Positions 11,584-22,162 of a DNA stretch of 64,000 nucleotides are shown here, piece by piece. Position 1 is the first letter of the stretch, and every line of letters starts with the position of its first letter. The notes beneath the pieces are model-generated. The model made no database searches. It saw only the letters and a program-made list of their open reading frames with translations, and was not told the origin of the DNA. The position numbers and the translations under genes were made by a program. Source of the DNA: Eleusine coracana subsp. coracana (taxonomy: Eukaryota > Streptophyta > Magnoliopsida > Poales > Poaceae); contig CM064421.1 in assembly GCA_032690845.1 (NCBI GenBank), forward strand, positions 42,336,963 through 42,400,962, given 5' to 3'.

Positions 11584-11597
11584 TGTTTATATATATT
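11584..11597 (-). promoter_or_regulatory. TATA box for the defensin-like gene
   Basis: On the minus strand the sequence reads AATATATATAAACA, a strong plant TATA element. It sits about 75-90 bp before the start codon at 11511, followed by a short A/C-rich leader as expected for a short 5' UTR. Confidence 0.6.
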
Positions 11598-11639
11598 GAG
11601 AAGTCAGCCACTCCCGCGTAGAAACGAACCTTAATTATT

Positions 11640-12275
11640 TATAGTGCTATTATCTTCTATGAATCTATGGTATCCTATACATATTTTTTTGCGAAATTAT
11701 ATCCTACATACTAGTGTTTTCATCTCTCAAGAATCATATTCCACATACACTATCTTATGCTGCAATAAAAATGTGAATATCCAATTCATATATATTAATA
11801 TGTGCTACTATCCATTAGTTTTATTTTTCTATCCAGTTCTACTATTCAGTTGGGCTAAGTATTTATTAAAGTACTAAATACTATGATATCTTCAACCATT
11901 AATTTCGTTGCATTTGTATCCCTCTAGCTAGAAAAAAAAGATCTTTTGAAATATAAAATCATGTGGAATCCTTATCTTCATAAACTCATAAAAATATTTG
12001 AATATATCTTCTTGGACAGGTATTTATTAAAGTAATAAATATTATGGTATCCTTTACCATTAAACTCGTTACTTTAGCATCCCTGTGGAAAAAGATGATT
12101 TGCTACCTAAAAATTTGTGATTCCATATCTTAGACTCAATAGATACACTAAGAAGAAACATGCTGATTTATGATGTTTTCATATGACTGATTTCCGGCTT
12201 CATAAGATCTTTCGAGAATCTCAAAATTGCGCTCAAATTGATCCTCTGTGTGTGTGTAGAAGAGTCAGGAAGATG
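11640..12275. repeat. AT-rich spacer with a diverged direct duplication
   Basis: The phrase GTATTTATTAAAGTA followed by AAATA-TATG-TATC occurs at about 11858 and again at about 12020, with similar sequence following each (ACCATTAA..TCGTT). This points to an old tandem duplication of about 160 bp. I see no gene in this stretch. Confidence 0.45.
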
Positions 12276-12285
12276 GTAAGATGAG

Positions 12286-12540
12286 GGGGTAATTTTTAGT
12301 GCAAATGGAATTTAGATGCAATGGTGCAAACATGCAATTCCTCCCGTTTGATCGTGATCTAAAGACCCTTGTTCCTTTCAAATATTTTTAAAATAAATAT
12401 AGACAATCGGGAAGGTGTATCCAAAGTAGCACATGTGGGATTATGGAAGGAACAAGGAACCTTTAGATCACGATCAGACGGATTGAATTGTATTTTGCAC
12501 CATTGTACTACAATTCATTTCCACTATAAAACATTCCCCC
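12286..12540. mobile_element. Mutator-like MITE, 255 bp
   Basis: The left arm runs GGGGTAATTTTTAGTGC...GATGCAATGGTGCAAA...TGATCGTGATCTAAAG. The reversed right arm repeats it closely (GTACAATGGTGCAAAA, TGATCGTGATCTAAAGG). Together the arms make up most of the element. A perfect 10-bp direct repeat, GTAAGATGAG, flanks it at 12276-12285 and 12541-12550. The long TIRs and 9-10 bp duplication fit a MULE-derived MITE. A more degraded relative of the right arm (gatcgtgag..tagatcacaatcg) appears at about 12920-13015. Confidence 0.8.
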
Positions 12541-12550
12541 GTAAGATGAG

Positions 12551-13428
12551 TACTAATAGAAGAGCAACATAAGGGAACTAATGAATTTGATCCTCTGTTT
12601 TTTTTTATTTGAGCGAATTTGATCCTCTGTTTTGGCAAGAAGAAAGAAACGTCTGCTTTTATAGCTAGCAGGAAGTCTGCCGGTCATGTGAAACTAAAAA
12701 AGAAAAAAAAATATTGAACATCATGTTTGAACTGAAAAAACCCATTGTTACTGATTTTGACATGTGCATATGATTGAAGTGAATGGCATGGAATATATGA
12801 AATGAAAAATTCCTTTAACAATTTGTGGTTTCTTTCTGATCGAGAGGTGTCTTCATGAAACATGGAATTTTTCTAGGGGATTATCTGCAAATCCGTCTAA
12901 GTGGAATTGAGGGAGCCTCGCTTGATCGTGAGTTGTTAGATCACAATCGAAAGGGCGGGAGCATCTGTTCACACCACTTCACCCAATATTATGTTTGCGC
13001 TAAAAATTCCCCCAATAACGTATTATGTAGTAATTAAGACTTTTAAAAAATTGTAAATTAGTTATTGTAATTATTAAAAAATAAAAAATAGGAATATACC
13101 TTTTTTATTTTTGTGAGGAAGAAAAAATAGGAATATACCTGATTAATATTGTGACCCATATTGATAATTGGACATAGTGGGCCGATCTGGCTGAAGGCGC
13201 TCGCTACAGCCCACAAGTCTTGTTTCAGTCCAAATAACGTCTGTGGAAGTTTACTCGTGGCCTCGTGGGATAGCACTAATTTTTTCCCCAATTCTCGAGC
13301 GCGTCGCCGATCCAACTCAGCTTCTTCCACATCACAAACCAGCGCCGTGGTTCGGATCCAACCGCACGCCTGCGTTATTCCCCTCCTTCCTCAGATTCGT
13401 CGGCGAGCGACTAACCGGCGGCGAGGCG
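12551..13428. other. Upstream region of the V-ATPase gene
   Basis: AT-rich spacer with a degraded MITE-like stretch (12920-13015), then the GC-rising 5' UTR of the V-ATPase gene from about 13200. The main frame stays open upstream of the chosen start, but that extension does not look like V-ATPase sequence. Confidence 0.5.
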
Positions 13429-14238
13429 ATGGCGGGGCAGAACCAGCGTCTGAACGTCGTGCCGACGGTCACCATGCTAGGTGTGATGAAGGCACGGCTC
13501 ATCGGCGCCACCCGCGGCCACGCGCTGCTGAAGAAGAAATCCGACGCGCTCACCGTCCAATTCCGTGCCATCCTTAAGAAGATCGTCGCCGCCAAGGAGT
13601 CCATGGGCGAGACCATGCGCACCTCCTCCTTCTCCCTCGCCGAGGCCAAGTACGTCGCCGGCGACGGCGTCCGCCACGTCGTGCTCCAGTCCGTCCGCGC
13701 CGCCTCCGTCCGCGTCCGCTCCCACCAGGAGAACGTCGCCGGAGTCAAGCTCCCCAAGTTCACCCACTTCGTCGACCCCGCCGCCGCCTCCGGGGGGCCG
13801 TCCAACGCCTCGCCGAGCCTCACCGGCCTCGCGCGCGGGGGGCAGCAGGTTGCCGCATGCCGCGCCGCGCACATCAAGGCCATCGAGGTGCTCGTCGAGC
13901 TCGCCTCGCTCCAGACCTCCTTCCTCACGCTCGACGAGGCCATCAAGACTACCAACCGCCGCGTCAACGCGCTCGAGAACGTCGTCAAGCCCAGGATCGA
14001 GAACACCATCACCTACATCAAGGGGGAGCTCGATGAGCTCGAGCGCGAGGACTTCTTCAGGCTCAAGAAGATCCAGGCCTACAAGAAGAGGGAGATCGAG
14101 CGCCAGATGATTCAATCCAAGCTGTTCGCGGAGGAGCAGCTCGCAGAGGAAATTGCGCTCAAGAGGGGCATCTCGCTGGGCTCTGCAACAAATCTGCTGG
14201 TCGCTGGTGGGGAGAAGGACGACGACATCATCTTCTGA
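13429..14238 (+). CDS. VHA-D: V-type proton ATPase subunit D
   Basis: Subunit D is the central rotor shaft of the V1 sector. It couples ATP hydrolysis to proton pumping into the vacuole and endomembrane compartments. The intronless 269-residue frame starts MAGQNQRLNVVPTVTMLGVM and contains the family signature KKKSDALTVQFRAILKKIV near residues 34-52. Two long amphipathic helices form the shaft coiled coil: residues about 25-80, and 195-240 including NALENVVKPRIENTI and ELEREDFFRLKKIQ. Length agrees with the roughly 260 residues usual in plants. An in-frame ATG exists at 13243, but the start at 13429 is chosen because conservation begins there. GC content is high at the 5' end and falls after the stop. 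I see no defect. Confidence 0.97.
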   Translation: MAGQNQRLNVVPTVTMLGVMKARLIGATRGHALLKKKSDALTVQFRAILKKIVAAKESMGETMRTSSFSLAEAKYVAGDGVRHVVLQSVRAASVRVRSHQENVAGVKLPKFTHFVDPAAASGGPSNASPSLTGLARGGQQVAACRAAHIKAIEVLVELASLQTSFLTLDEAIKTTNRRVNALENVVKPRIENTITYIKGELDELEREDFFRLKKIQAYKKREIERQMIQSKLFAEEQLAEEIALKRGISLGSATNLLVAGGEKDDDIIF

Positions 14239-15508
14239 GCATCTTTTGGTCATCCAATCATTCAATCGGTGCGTAGCAACAATGCCTTGTGCTGTTATTC
14301 TGGATCTAGGATTACAAACTGACATGTTACCTGTTTGCTGCGATGCGTTAATTTCCTTTCGTCGAAAGTGTTATAGTACAGTTGCTTCAGTTGGATCGAT
14401 ATAGTAATGCTGTACTGAGAAAAGGCTTGTTCTTAGATGAGTAATGTTTGTTTCTAGAAAAGATTAGTTCTTAGATGACGCAGTTCCTCTTACCTACTGT
14501 AGAAAACGATGTCTGAAAGTATACCTGCTGATCTGAACAGTGAAGTAGCTGCCGATTAATCACACGTGACTGGCCTGTTGATGCTTACAGGATGTTAATA
14601 GATAGGCTGGAAATAATGCAACTCACTTGCAGATTAGTCACATTGATTGTATTCCTGCTTATGTCAATTCACCTGAACTACAAACTGTCTCTTGATTCAT
14701 GTTAACAAATTTGCTAAGCACAAACCAGTGCTGATAGTTAGAAAATACGTATCATGCTTAAAATTTGGATGTTTGTAAGGTGAATCTTCATAATGTTAGT
14801 GGCCATTGATGATTCAAATTTGCTGAACCTTCTTCGATAGGTTCACATTTTTGTTTGGTCTCTTAGGGTCTGCAATTCTGCATCAGAAATTAGGATATGT
14901 CATGTAGCATTAAATAAATAAGTAAGTGCAAAATCTCAGGTATATCATTGGGAAGTGGCACAGCTCCAACTTCCAGCTGCTGGTCTCAAGAAGCTAGAAA
15001 GTGATGCCTACAACACTTGATGCGTCGTATATTTCTGTATTAAAAATAAAACTGAGTGTGCTAAGCAGGCGGTCATCCTCCAACTTGTCCTAAGCATACT
15101 AAAACAGTAAAATTTACATATCATACATTGATAATTTCCATCTCCAGTTTGTCCCATGTTCCTTGCATAAAGGTCGAAATCCCGCTAGTCAGGAAAAATG
15201 CCTAGATGCAACTCCTAGGTGCCAATCAAAGCAGCACTGCTCTGACCAGCCCCTTGGCATGGCCTATTACTATGTGAAACACTGACTAATGATTCTCTTT
15301 TGTGTGTATATTATATTTGGTAGTTTCCTGTTAAAAAAATAACATGTTTCTCAGAAAAATAGCTTGAACTGTTAAATTTTGTCCACTACTGATTGCTCCA
15401 AGATACACATGAAGTAGCTAGACTGCTAGAAGAAGATTGCTCCAGCATGCACCAATACTTTGTGTAAGATGGTGGCTCAGGATAAAGCTGGCATATTTTT
15501 TATGTGCA
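14239..15508. other. V-ATPase 3' flank and spacer, no gene seen
   Basis: AT-rich non-coding sequence. Candidate 3' UTR follows the stop. No conserved frame, tRNA or clear transposon is seen before the hAT element. Confidence 0.5.
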
Positions 15509-15516
15509 CCTCTGTA

Positions 15517-16192
15517 CAGGCCCGGCACTGGGGCGGTGCGGGCAGTGCGGCCGCACTGGGCCCCCAAAAGTTTGGGCCCTGGTTGAGATGCAACAACAGA
15601 GTTAGTAGACCGCTAGTGGGATAAGTTTGGCAGTCGTTTCCAGTTAAATTGCTCCACCTAGTTGCTCCTAGTATCTCTCCCCCTAGAGCTCTTGTGCCTA
15701 GCTCGGCAAACGCCATGGCCATGGCGGGCTGGAGGCAGAGATACGACAATGCAATGTTTCACTCGCTGTTCAACGAAGAAGACAAATAACGAAAAGGTAT
15801 GTTGGGCCTATGACAGGTCTCAGCCTAGCACAAGTCTCTGTAATAAATTGACTCATTGGACCAGAAGCCACATCACAAGCAAGACGAAAAGGCCCATTAG
15901 ATCATAACTTTTTTTGTTGACCGCAGCCTGGTGCCCAAACCAACGGATCTTGTACACATGGTTGAGGTTTTTTTTTTTAAGCACAACTGTGTTTTTGAGC
16001 TTTGGAATGGAATAACCAAAATATGACTAAAGCTTATAGCTAAAACTAAATGATTATGAATCATTGTTTAAGGCTCATCTCTTTTCCTATGGATCACTAA
16101 TAGTAGCATATGAGCCAATGATTTAAAAAAACGAATAAAGGGCCCTCCAACATGATCAGCATCGGGCCTCCAAAATGTTAGGGCTGGCCCTG
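15517..16192. mobile_element. Non-autonomous hAT transposon, 676 bp
   Basis: The element starts CAGGCCCGGCACTG and, reversed from its right end, CAGGGCCAGCCCTA. These are short hAT-type TIRs beginning CAGGG/CAGGC. A perfect 8-bp target duplication CCTCTGTA stands at 15509-15516 and 16193-16200, the size typical of hAT elements. Subterminal GGGCC/GGCCC words are numerous. No hAT dimerisation domain or other transposase frame remains. Confidence 0.88.
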
Positions 16193-16200
16193 CCTCTGTA

Positions 16201-17780
16201 ACATCACAGTATGATTCACAAACTCTCAAGGCTTTAGTTCTTCAAAGTTGACTCCTGTTAGTTTGCTTTTACGAGTCACTAGGCATGTTTCTTATATTTG
16301 TAAGAAGCTCAGGTACATTCTTTTTCTATAAATTATGGACCAGATCTTATATCGGATTATAAGACATTTAAAATTATTAACTTGAATGCAATAGGAACCA
16401 TTTTCTGTAGTATCAAATGATTTTGAAGGGTATAAGAACACAAATGACTGTCACTGCTGTATCCACAATTGGCAGTGCAACTGGAAATCTTAATTGTTTG
16501 TCATAGGTGCAGTACTGCAGTCAAATCTATTCATTTTTATCAGAACTGGATGTCTCTATTTTCATGCAATTCGGTTTTCAAAATGCTTACTAATGTAGTC
16601 TCACATAAAGAATTCTCTTGACGGATTTCTTATCCTACTTGCAGTGGTGTAAACAATAAGTTGATGCTGGAGCTCCGGAATGTACCTGTCTATAGAGTTA
16701 TGTAAGTTTTGTTCCAGTGAGTAACCTGGAGTCTGGTCATCAGAACCTCGAATAATTTGTACTTTGAACCAAATATTGCCAGTGGACTTTAGCATGGGAT
16801 GATGTGTGCAGCGGTCGAAGCAAATTCAATTCTTGACGTTTTAGTTGTATTTATTCAAAAATGGTATGTGTAAGGTGTTGAATTGATACACTGGAAGCTG
16901 CAGACCTATGTATTCTTATAATTTTGTGTCTCGTCAAGTTTGTATCATCCTTTTTTGGAAATGTTCCTTGTCACAGGGTAAAAACGAAGTAGAAATGCAT
17001 GCTGCTTTTTTATGCTTGTCACACGGCTACACGCGATTGTTCTTGCAGTTCAGTTTGTCACACTGTCAAACGCTCTGGCCGTCCAACGAGCCTTAAAGTG
17101 ACCACTGACAGAATTATGAGGCTGATGAACTGCGTATTGCAGAATTAATGACGCCTGATGGTGCTACAATACTCGACTCTCAGGGACAACTGTTGCGGTT
17201 GACTTTTTTATTTGCATTTGATCATTCATTTTATTCAAATTTTTTTTATCAAATATCATATTTTATTATAGTTTGTTTTATCACTGTAAAAACTTGAAAT
17301 ATAACATATAACTTTATATATTTAAACAAATATTTTGAATAAGATGAATGATCAAACTTGCTTTAAAAAAATCTCAACGGTGACAATAATTTTAGAATGG
17401 AGGGAGTAGGCCATCATAACAACAATATGGAAACCATTATAACCACTCAGGGACACATGTCATTCCTTTTACAACTGCATAAATAATACATGATAAAAAA
17501 AATTGATACAAAATTGCAATCAGTTCTGGTTACGTGTAATATGCTGTGCAGTGTGTTGTTTGCAGATGTACATCACATCACATGGGTATCCCAACTCTCA
17601 ACGGTTTCACCAGAAAATAATTCTATTATTACACGCACACAGCAATTTCTTGGTGTACCACATGAAACAATCTCAATTTTTAGGAATGGCCAAAAGGGCC
17701 GTCAAACCCCATAGCTCTAGTAACCAATAATAGATTGTTATCAGAATTTTGTTGACTAGCTCCGAGAGGACTCCTACAAA
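16201..17780. other. Spacer between hAT element and gatA, no gene seen
   Basis: Non-coding and AT-rich. It holds one Stowaway-like remnant (listed separately). The GatA 3' UTR probably occupies its right end, left of 17781. Confidence 0.5.
17185..17409. mobile_element. Degraded Stowaway-like MITE
   Basis: The right end reads ..CAACGGTGACAATAATTTTAGAATGGAGGGAG followed by TA (recorded in pieces). Inner inverted words TTTGATCATTCATTTTATTC and GAATAAGATGAATGATCAAA mirror each other around an AT-rich core. GGAGGGAG-TA ends are the Stowaway (Tc1/mariner) signature. The left terminus is eroded. Confidence 0.6.
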
Positions 17781-20700
17781 CTAGCTCTCTGATAACAATG
17801 GTGGTAAGAAACTGAAATTTTGTAGTGTTTGTTCAAATATGTGGCCTGCCCTTAGCAGATTCCCCTAGAAAAGTGGGCAGAGTTTAGTAGTTAGTCGATT
17901 AAATAATAGAAGAATATCGAATGAACAACTGTACATGTCTGGAACAGATATGCAGTTATCTCCAACATTAAATATCAGCAATAACACATGTTACCTCACT
18001 GAAGGGAGATCCAATCATCTGAAGTCCAACAGGGAGCCCTGCAGATCCACCTTCTACAAATCCACAAGGAACAACCAATGCAGGAAGCCCAGCCAAATTA
18101 ACATTCACCTACATAATAAGTCAAAAGTTTGCGCCATTCAAACTATTGTTGTGAAATTAACACCACGAGCATAACCAAAATACCAAAGATACTCTATATA
18201 AGTATAAGAGTTTCCACATAAATGACATTGATTTTGCAGAAACTATGAGTTTCAATTCACAACAGGCACCATCTTACTTTGCAACAGTCAAAATAATGAC
18301 AATACAACATCAACAATCGGAAAGAAAAGAAGAGTTAACAATTAATACCGTCATGATATCTCCTGCATACATAGCTAATGGGTCATTTATCTTTTCACCT
18401 GCCAAAAGAAAGTTGAATTATCAATACTAATAAAACCAGGGAAGAGACCATACTCGTGAGCAGATAACATACCTATCTTGTATGCTGCTGATGGCGCAGC
18501 GGGTGAAACAAGGATATCAAATCTTTTCAAAGCATCTTCAAAGCTTTTCTTAACCAGTGTCCTCACCTACTACAGTGCACATACTTAATTATTTATTGGT
18601 GTAAAAAATTTGCAGTTAACAGGTAGAAGATTTAAATGAGGTATTTGCGATGGATGCTGTGCCATTACCTGTTGTGCTCGTTTGTAGTATGCATCATAGT
18701 ACCCGGCAGAAAGAGCATAGGTTCCCATTAGAATTCTCATTTTGACCTGGACAGAACAATCAACATTGTTTGCTTAGGTAACGTATAATGATAAACAAGA
18801 TTAAGATCCATTTGAAATACAAAAGGTCTAGGTCACAGGCCCAAGAAGTTTACAGGTGAAGCCTAGAGTTCATCTTTGTGAAATGTTTTTTAGTTTCAAA
18901 ATCTCTGTTATACGGTGCTGAGTGCTGGCCTACGAAAAGACGACATGTTCAACAATTGAGTGTAGCGGAGATGCGTATGTTGCGTTGGTTTTGCGGGCAT
19001 ACAAGAAGAGACCGAATACGGAATGAAGATATCCAGGACAGGATAGGAGTGGCACCTATCGAGGAGAAATTGGTTCAACATCGGTTGAGATGGTTCGGAC
19101 ATGTCCAACGGAGGCCTCCGGAGGCGCCGGTGCGTAGTGGGGTTCTAAAGAGAGATGCTAATGTTAAGAGAGGTAGAGGCCGATCTAACTTGACTTGGGA
19201 CGAGTCGGTTAAGAGAGACCTGAAGGCGTGGGATATGCCTAAGGAGCTAGCTATGGATAGGAGCGCTTGGAGACTAGCAATAGACGTGCCGGAACCGTGA
19301 TCTTTTTTCTTCCTTCTTGCTTACTCGTTTTTTCTTTCTTTTGGCTTTTGTTCCTTTTATTTTTGTCTCTCTGTTTTTTTCTTTTTTTCCTTTCTTTCTT
19401 CCTTTGTCTCTTCTTTTTTGGGTTTCCATGGGTTTCATCTCTAGCCTACCCCAACTTGCTTGGGATAAAAAGGCTTTGTTGTTGTTGTTGTTGTTGTAAA
19501 GGGGAAGGAAAATATCTTTTGAACTAGAAAATAATATTCCCAACATTTGCAAGTAGAGTAGACCATATACTGAAATCGTTTCCCTAAGCACTAAGCTACT
19601 CTAGATATAACACCTATCCAGCATAGTAAAAACATTATTAAGAAAATAAACACACTCAAAGAGTATTGATGGCATCACTATAACCTGGGTTAGATAATAC
19701 AGTTAAGAGCACAACTGTAGACAATTCAACAGCTCTGCCTCCAAGCAGCCTAGTCAGTGGTCACTTCACTAAGCTACATGACTAACCTCATGCATAGATT
19801 CTGAAAAAGACAAATGACTAGTATACTAGCTGAGTGTGATTGTTATCCTCTACTACTGACAACTGAGAATGCTTTACCTCATGACCCAGACCATTGGACC
19901 GGGACTCTCCATAAAGCTCATTCAAGTCATCAGCTGAAACCTGCCTTCCATATCTGCACAAGGCACTCAAAAACATTAGTATTTTTGGGACTACAAGAAT
20001 GCATAGACAAGGGCAAGGTTAAGTTACAGCAAGATCACCTAATGCCATCATAGCGTGACAGATTTGAAGAAGCTTCAGATGATGCTAGTATGTAATATGC
20101 AGGTAAGCCAAGAGAGAATGATGGCAGTGAAACCTGAGATACAATAGAAGATAAAAATTCAGTAAATGTTTTCTTCAGACTTCAGTTGTGAAAGGAAGGA
20201 GAAAGGAACAAACCTCTTCCACCACAGATCCCAACTGTTCGAGGTGTAAAGTAGCTGCCTTTATTGATGTCGCAACTCCAGAGTCCACACCTTCTCCAAG
20301 AGTTTCTTGTATGATCCCAATCCTCAAGCCATTTAGTGGTTTTGACTCTAGTGAATCTAGAGAAACCAACTCTGATGCATAGTCTGGAACATTCTGAAAA
20401 AGCGACAGAAGAGATCAGGTCCAGCAGCAATAAGCTAAGCTCTATCTAGCTTTCCTCCTAGATTCAGGTTGCTAATGGATTATGATCCTTGCAGTCAAGT
20501 AAAACTCAAGCATGTAGAAAGAGCTTAATAGGCTGATAACAAAAATGGAAGCCAACAATATGGTTACCTTCTACAGTGGGTTAATTCAGAGGTTGGAGCG
20601 AACTAGTATAGTCCCTTCTACATCTTTTTATATATGAATATTTTCCCAAATATTTTCTCCAGCCAAGGGCAAACACCCATGTGTTGCGATTTATTACCAA

Positions 20701-22162
20701 ATGAAAACATAAAGAGGTTGGAGCGAACTAGTATAGTCCATTCTACATCTGTTTTGCTATGTTTAGGAATATTTCCCCAGATATTTTGTCCAGCCAAGGG
20801 CAAACGCCCCTGTGTTGTGATTTATTAATAAATGAAAACATAAAGAAATTAAAGAGATGGTGCACAAAACTAGGTCTTATCACAACGTATTTATTAAGAT
20901 AACGAACAAACATGACATACCAAAATATGCCGCATGGGTATCATTACCTGAGAGCTACTGGTTGAATCCATCTTGTCATGGCCAGCAACAACAGACAAGA
21001 TGGTTGCAGTGTCAGAAACCGAGGAGCCAAAGCATCCAACGACATCAAGCGATGAAGCATAGGCCATGAGGCCAAAACGAGATACCCGGCCATAGGTTGG
21101 CTTTAACCCAACTACACCACAAAATGATGCTGGTTGTCTCACACTTCCACCTGTATCGCTTCCTAGTGAAACTACGCATTGCCTAGCAGAAACAGCAGAA
21201 GCAGAACCGCCAGAGGATCCCCCAGGCACACGCGATTCATCCCATGGGTTTGTTGTCACCTGCATACCACAATCAATATCTGTCATAATCATCAATATTT
21301 TTCTGCTTGAATGCTATGCTATAGCCATGGAGAAATTGTAGATGCAGCTTGTCTCAAAAAATAAGTTCACACTTCTCATCAATAGGGACACAACTAATAC
21401 TAGCCAACTACTTGCGTGATTAACAAATAACAACATTCTGAAACAAACCAGGAACGTGAACCGAATTTGTCAACCTCACAAGCAATGTAGCCGCTCGTGA
21501 TTTTATTGGCTCTACCGATAACAATAAACAAAGCTCTTATCATGTTTATAACACAATATACTAAAATGCTTTAAACTTCAACGGCCCCCGTCAAACGACT
21601 TGCGAATCTGATTCCGAACCTGAAACGCGGAGCCCTCCGTGGTGCTCCCCATGCCGAACTCGTCGAGGTTCGTCTTTCCCACCACAATGGCGCCGGCCTC
21701 GCGCAGCCGCCGCACGGCCGTAGCATCGTACGCCGGCCGATAACCCTCCAGTATCCGCGACCCGCCTGTGGATGGCATGTTGGCGGTGCAGAGGTTGTCC
21801 TTCACGCCGACCAGCACTCCAGCGAGCGGCCCCAGAGCATCCTTCCCCTCCGAGGCAATCCTTCGGTCGAGCTCCTCGGCCTCCCGCACGGCCTCGGAGT
21901 CCGCGACATGGATGAAGCTGCGAACGCTCGGCTCGGTTCGACGGATGCGGGAGAGGTACTCTGCGGTGATTTCCGCGGCGCTCCTCTCGCCGGAGAGGAG
22001 AGACTCGCGGATGGAAAGTATAGAGGATGCGGCAGGGCCCGGGGCCAAGGTTTTGGCGGGAGGGGATTGGACCGAGGAGACGGCACTGAAGCGGCGGCGA
22101 GCGGGAGTTGGGATGCGGCGGTGGGAGATGAGAAGGCGGTGTGCCTGGAGAGGCGGCGGCAT
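17781..22162 (-). CDS. gatA: Glutamyl-tRNA(Gln) amidotransferase subunit A, organellar
   Basis: GatA is the amidase of the GatCAB complex. It releases ammonia from glutamine so that misacylated Glu-tRNA(Gln) becomes Gln-tRNA(Gln) in plastids and mitochondria. Ten exons join with consistent phases: 22162-21620, 21259-20948, 20393-20214, 20133-20039, 19953-19878, 18746-18669, 18566-18473, 18398-18349, 18108-17995 and 17864-17781, giving 541 residues. The first 50 or so residues (MPPPLQAHRLLISHRRIPTP..) form an Arg/Ser/Pro-rich transit peptide. The amidase signature follows: catalytic Lys in GVLVGVKDNL, and the Gly/Ser stretch VPGGSSGGSA with LGSDTGGSVRQPA, which holds the cis-Ser and nucleophile Ser. 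The last exon ends GHIFEQTLQNFSFLPP. The start at 22162 is preferred over an in-frame ATG at 22300. A LINE fragment sits in the fifth intron. The gene looks intact. Confidence 0.95.
18890..19500 (+). mobile_element. 5'-truncated LINE (non-LTR) 3' end, antisense in gatA intron
   Basis: The frame at 18878-19300 encodes the region downstream of reverse transcriptase in plant LINEs: LLYGAECWPTKRRH, EMRMLRWFCGHTRRDRIRNE, HRLRWFGHVQRRP and DESVKRDLKAW. These are strongly conserved in grass LINE-derived proteins. It is followed by a T-rich 3' UTR and a terminal (GTT)n run at 19478-19497, typical of these elements. Only the last 600 bp or so remain. It lies on + in the intron between exons 5 and 6 of the minus-strand gatA and does not touch the splice sites. 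Confidence 0.88.
20588..20845. repeat. Diverged 125-bp tandem duplication in gatA intron
   Basis: Two units, beginning AGAGGTTGGAGCGAACTAGT at 20588 and 20713, share GCCAAGGGCAAAC, TGTGTTG and AATGAAAACATAAAG. Differences suggest an old duplication. It lies in intron 2 between exons 2 and 3 and has no coding content. Confidence 0.8.

Noticed and set aside
13243..13428. In-frame N-terminal extension of V-ATPase D
   Set aside because: Residues before 13429 do not resemble the family, and the conserved start MAGQNQRLNVVP is at 13429.
13477..14325. Long minus-strand frame opposite V-ATPase D
   Set aside because: Leu/Glu/Gly-rich mirror of a GC-rich gene with no domain. The plus strand is unmistakable V-ATPase D.
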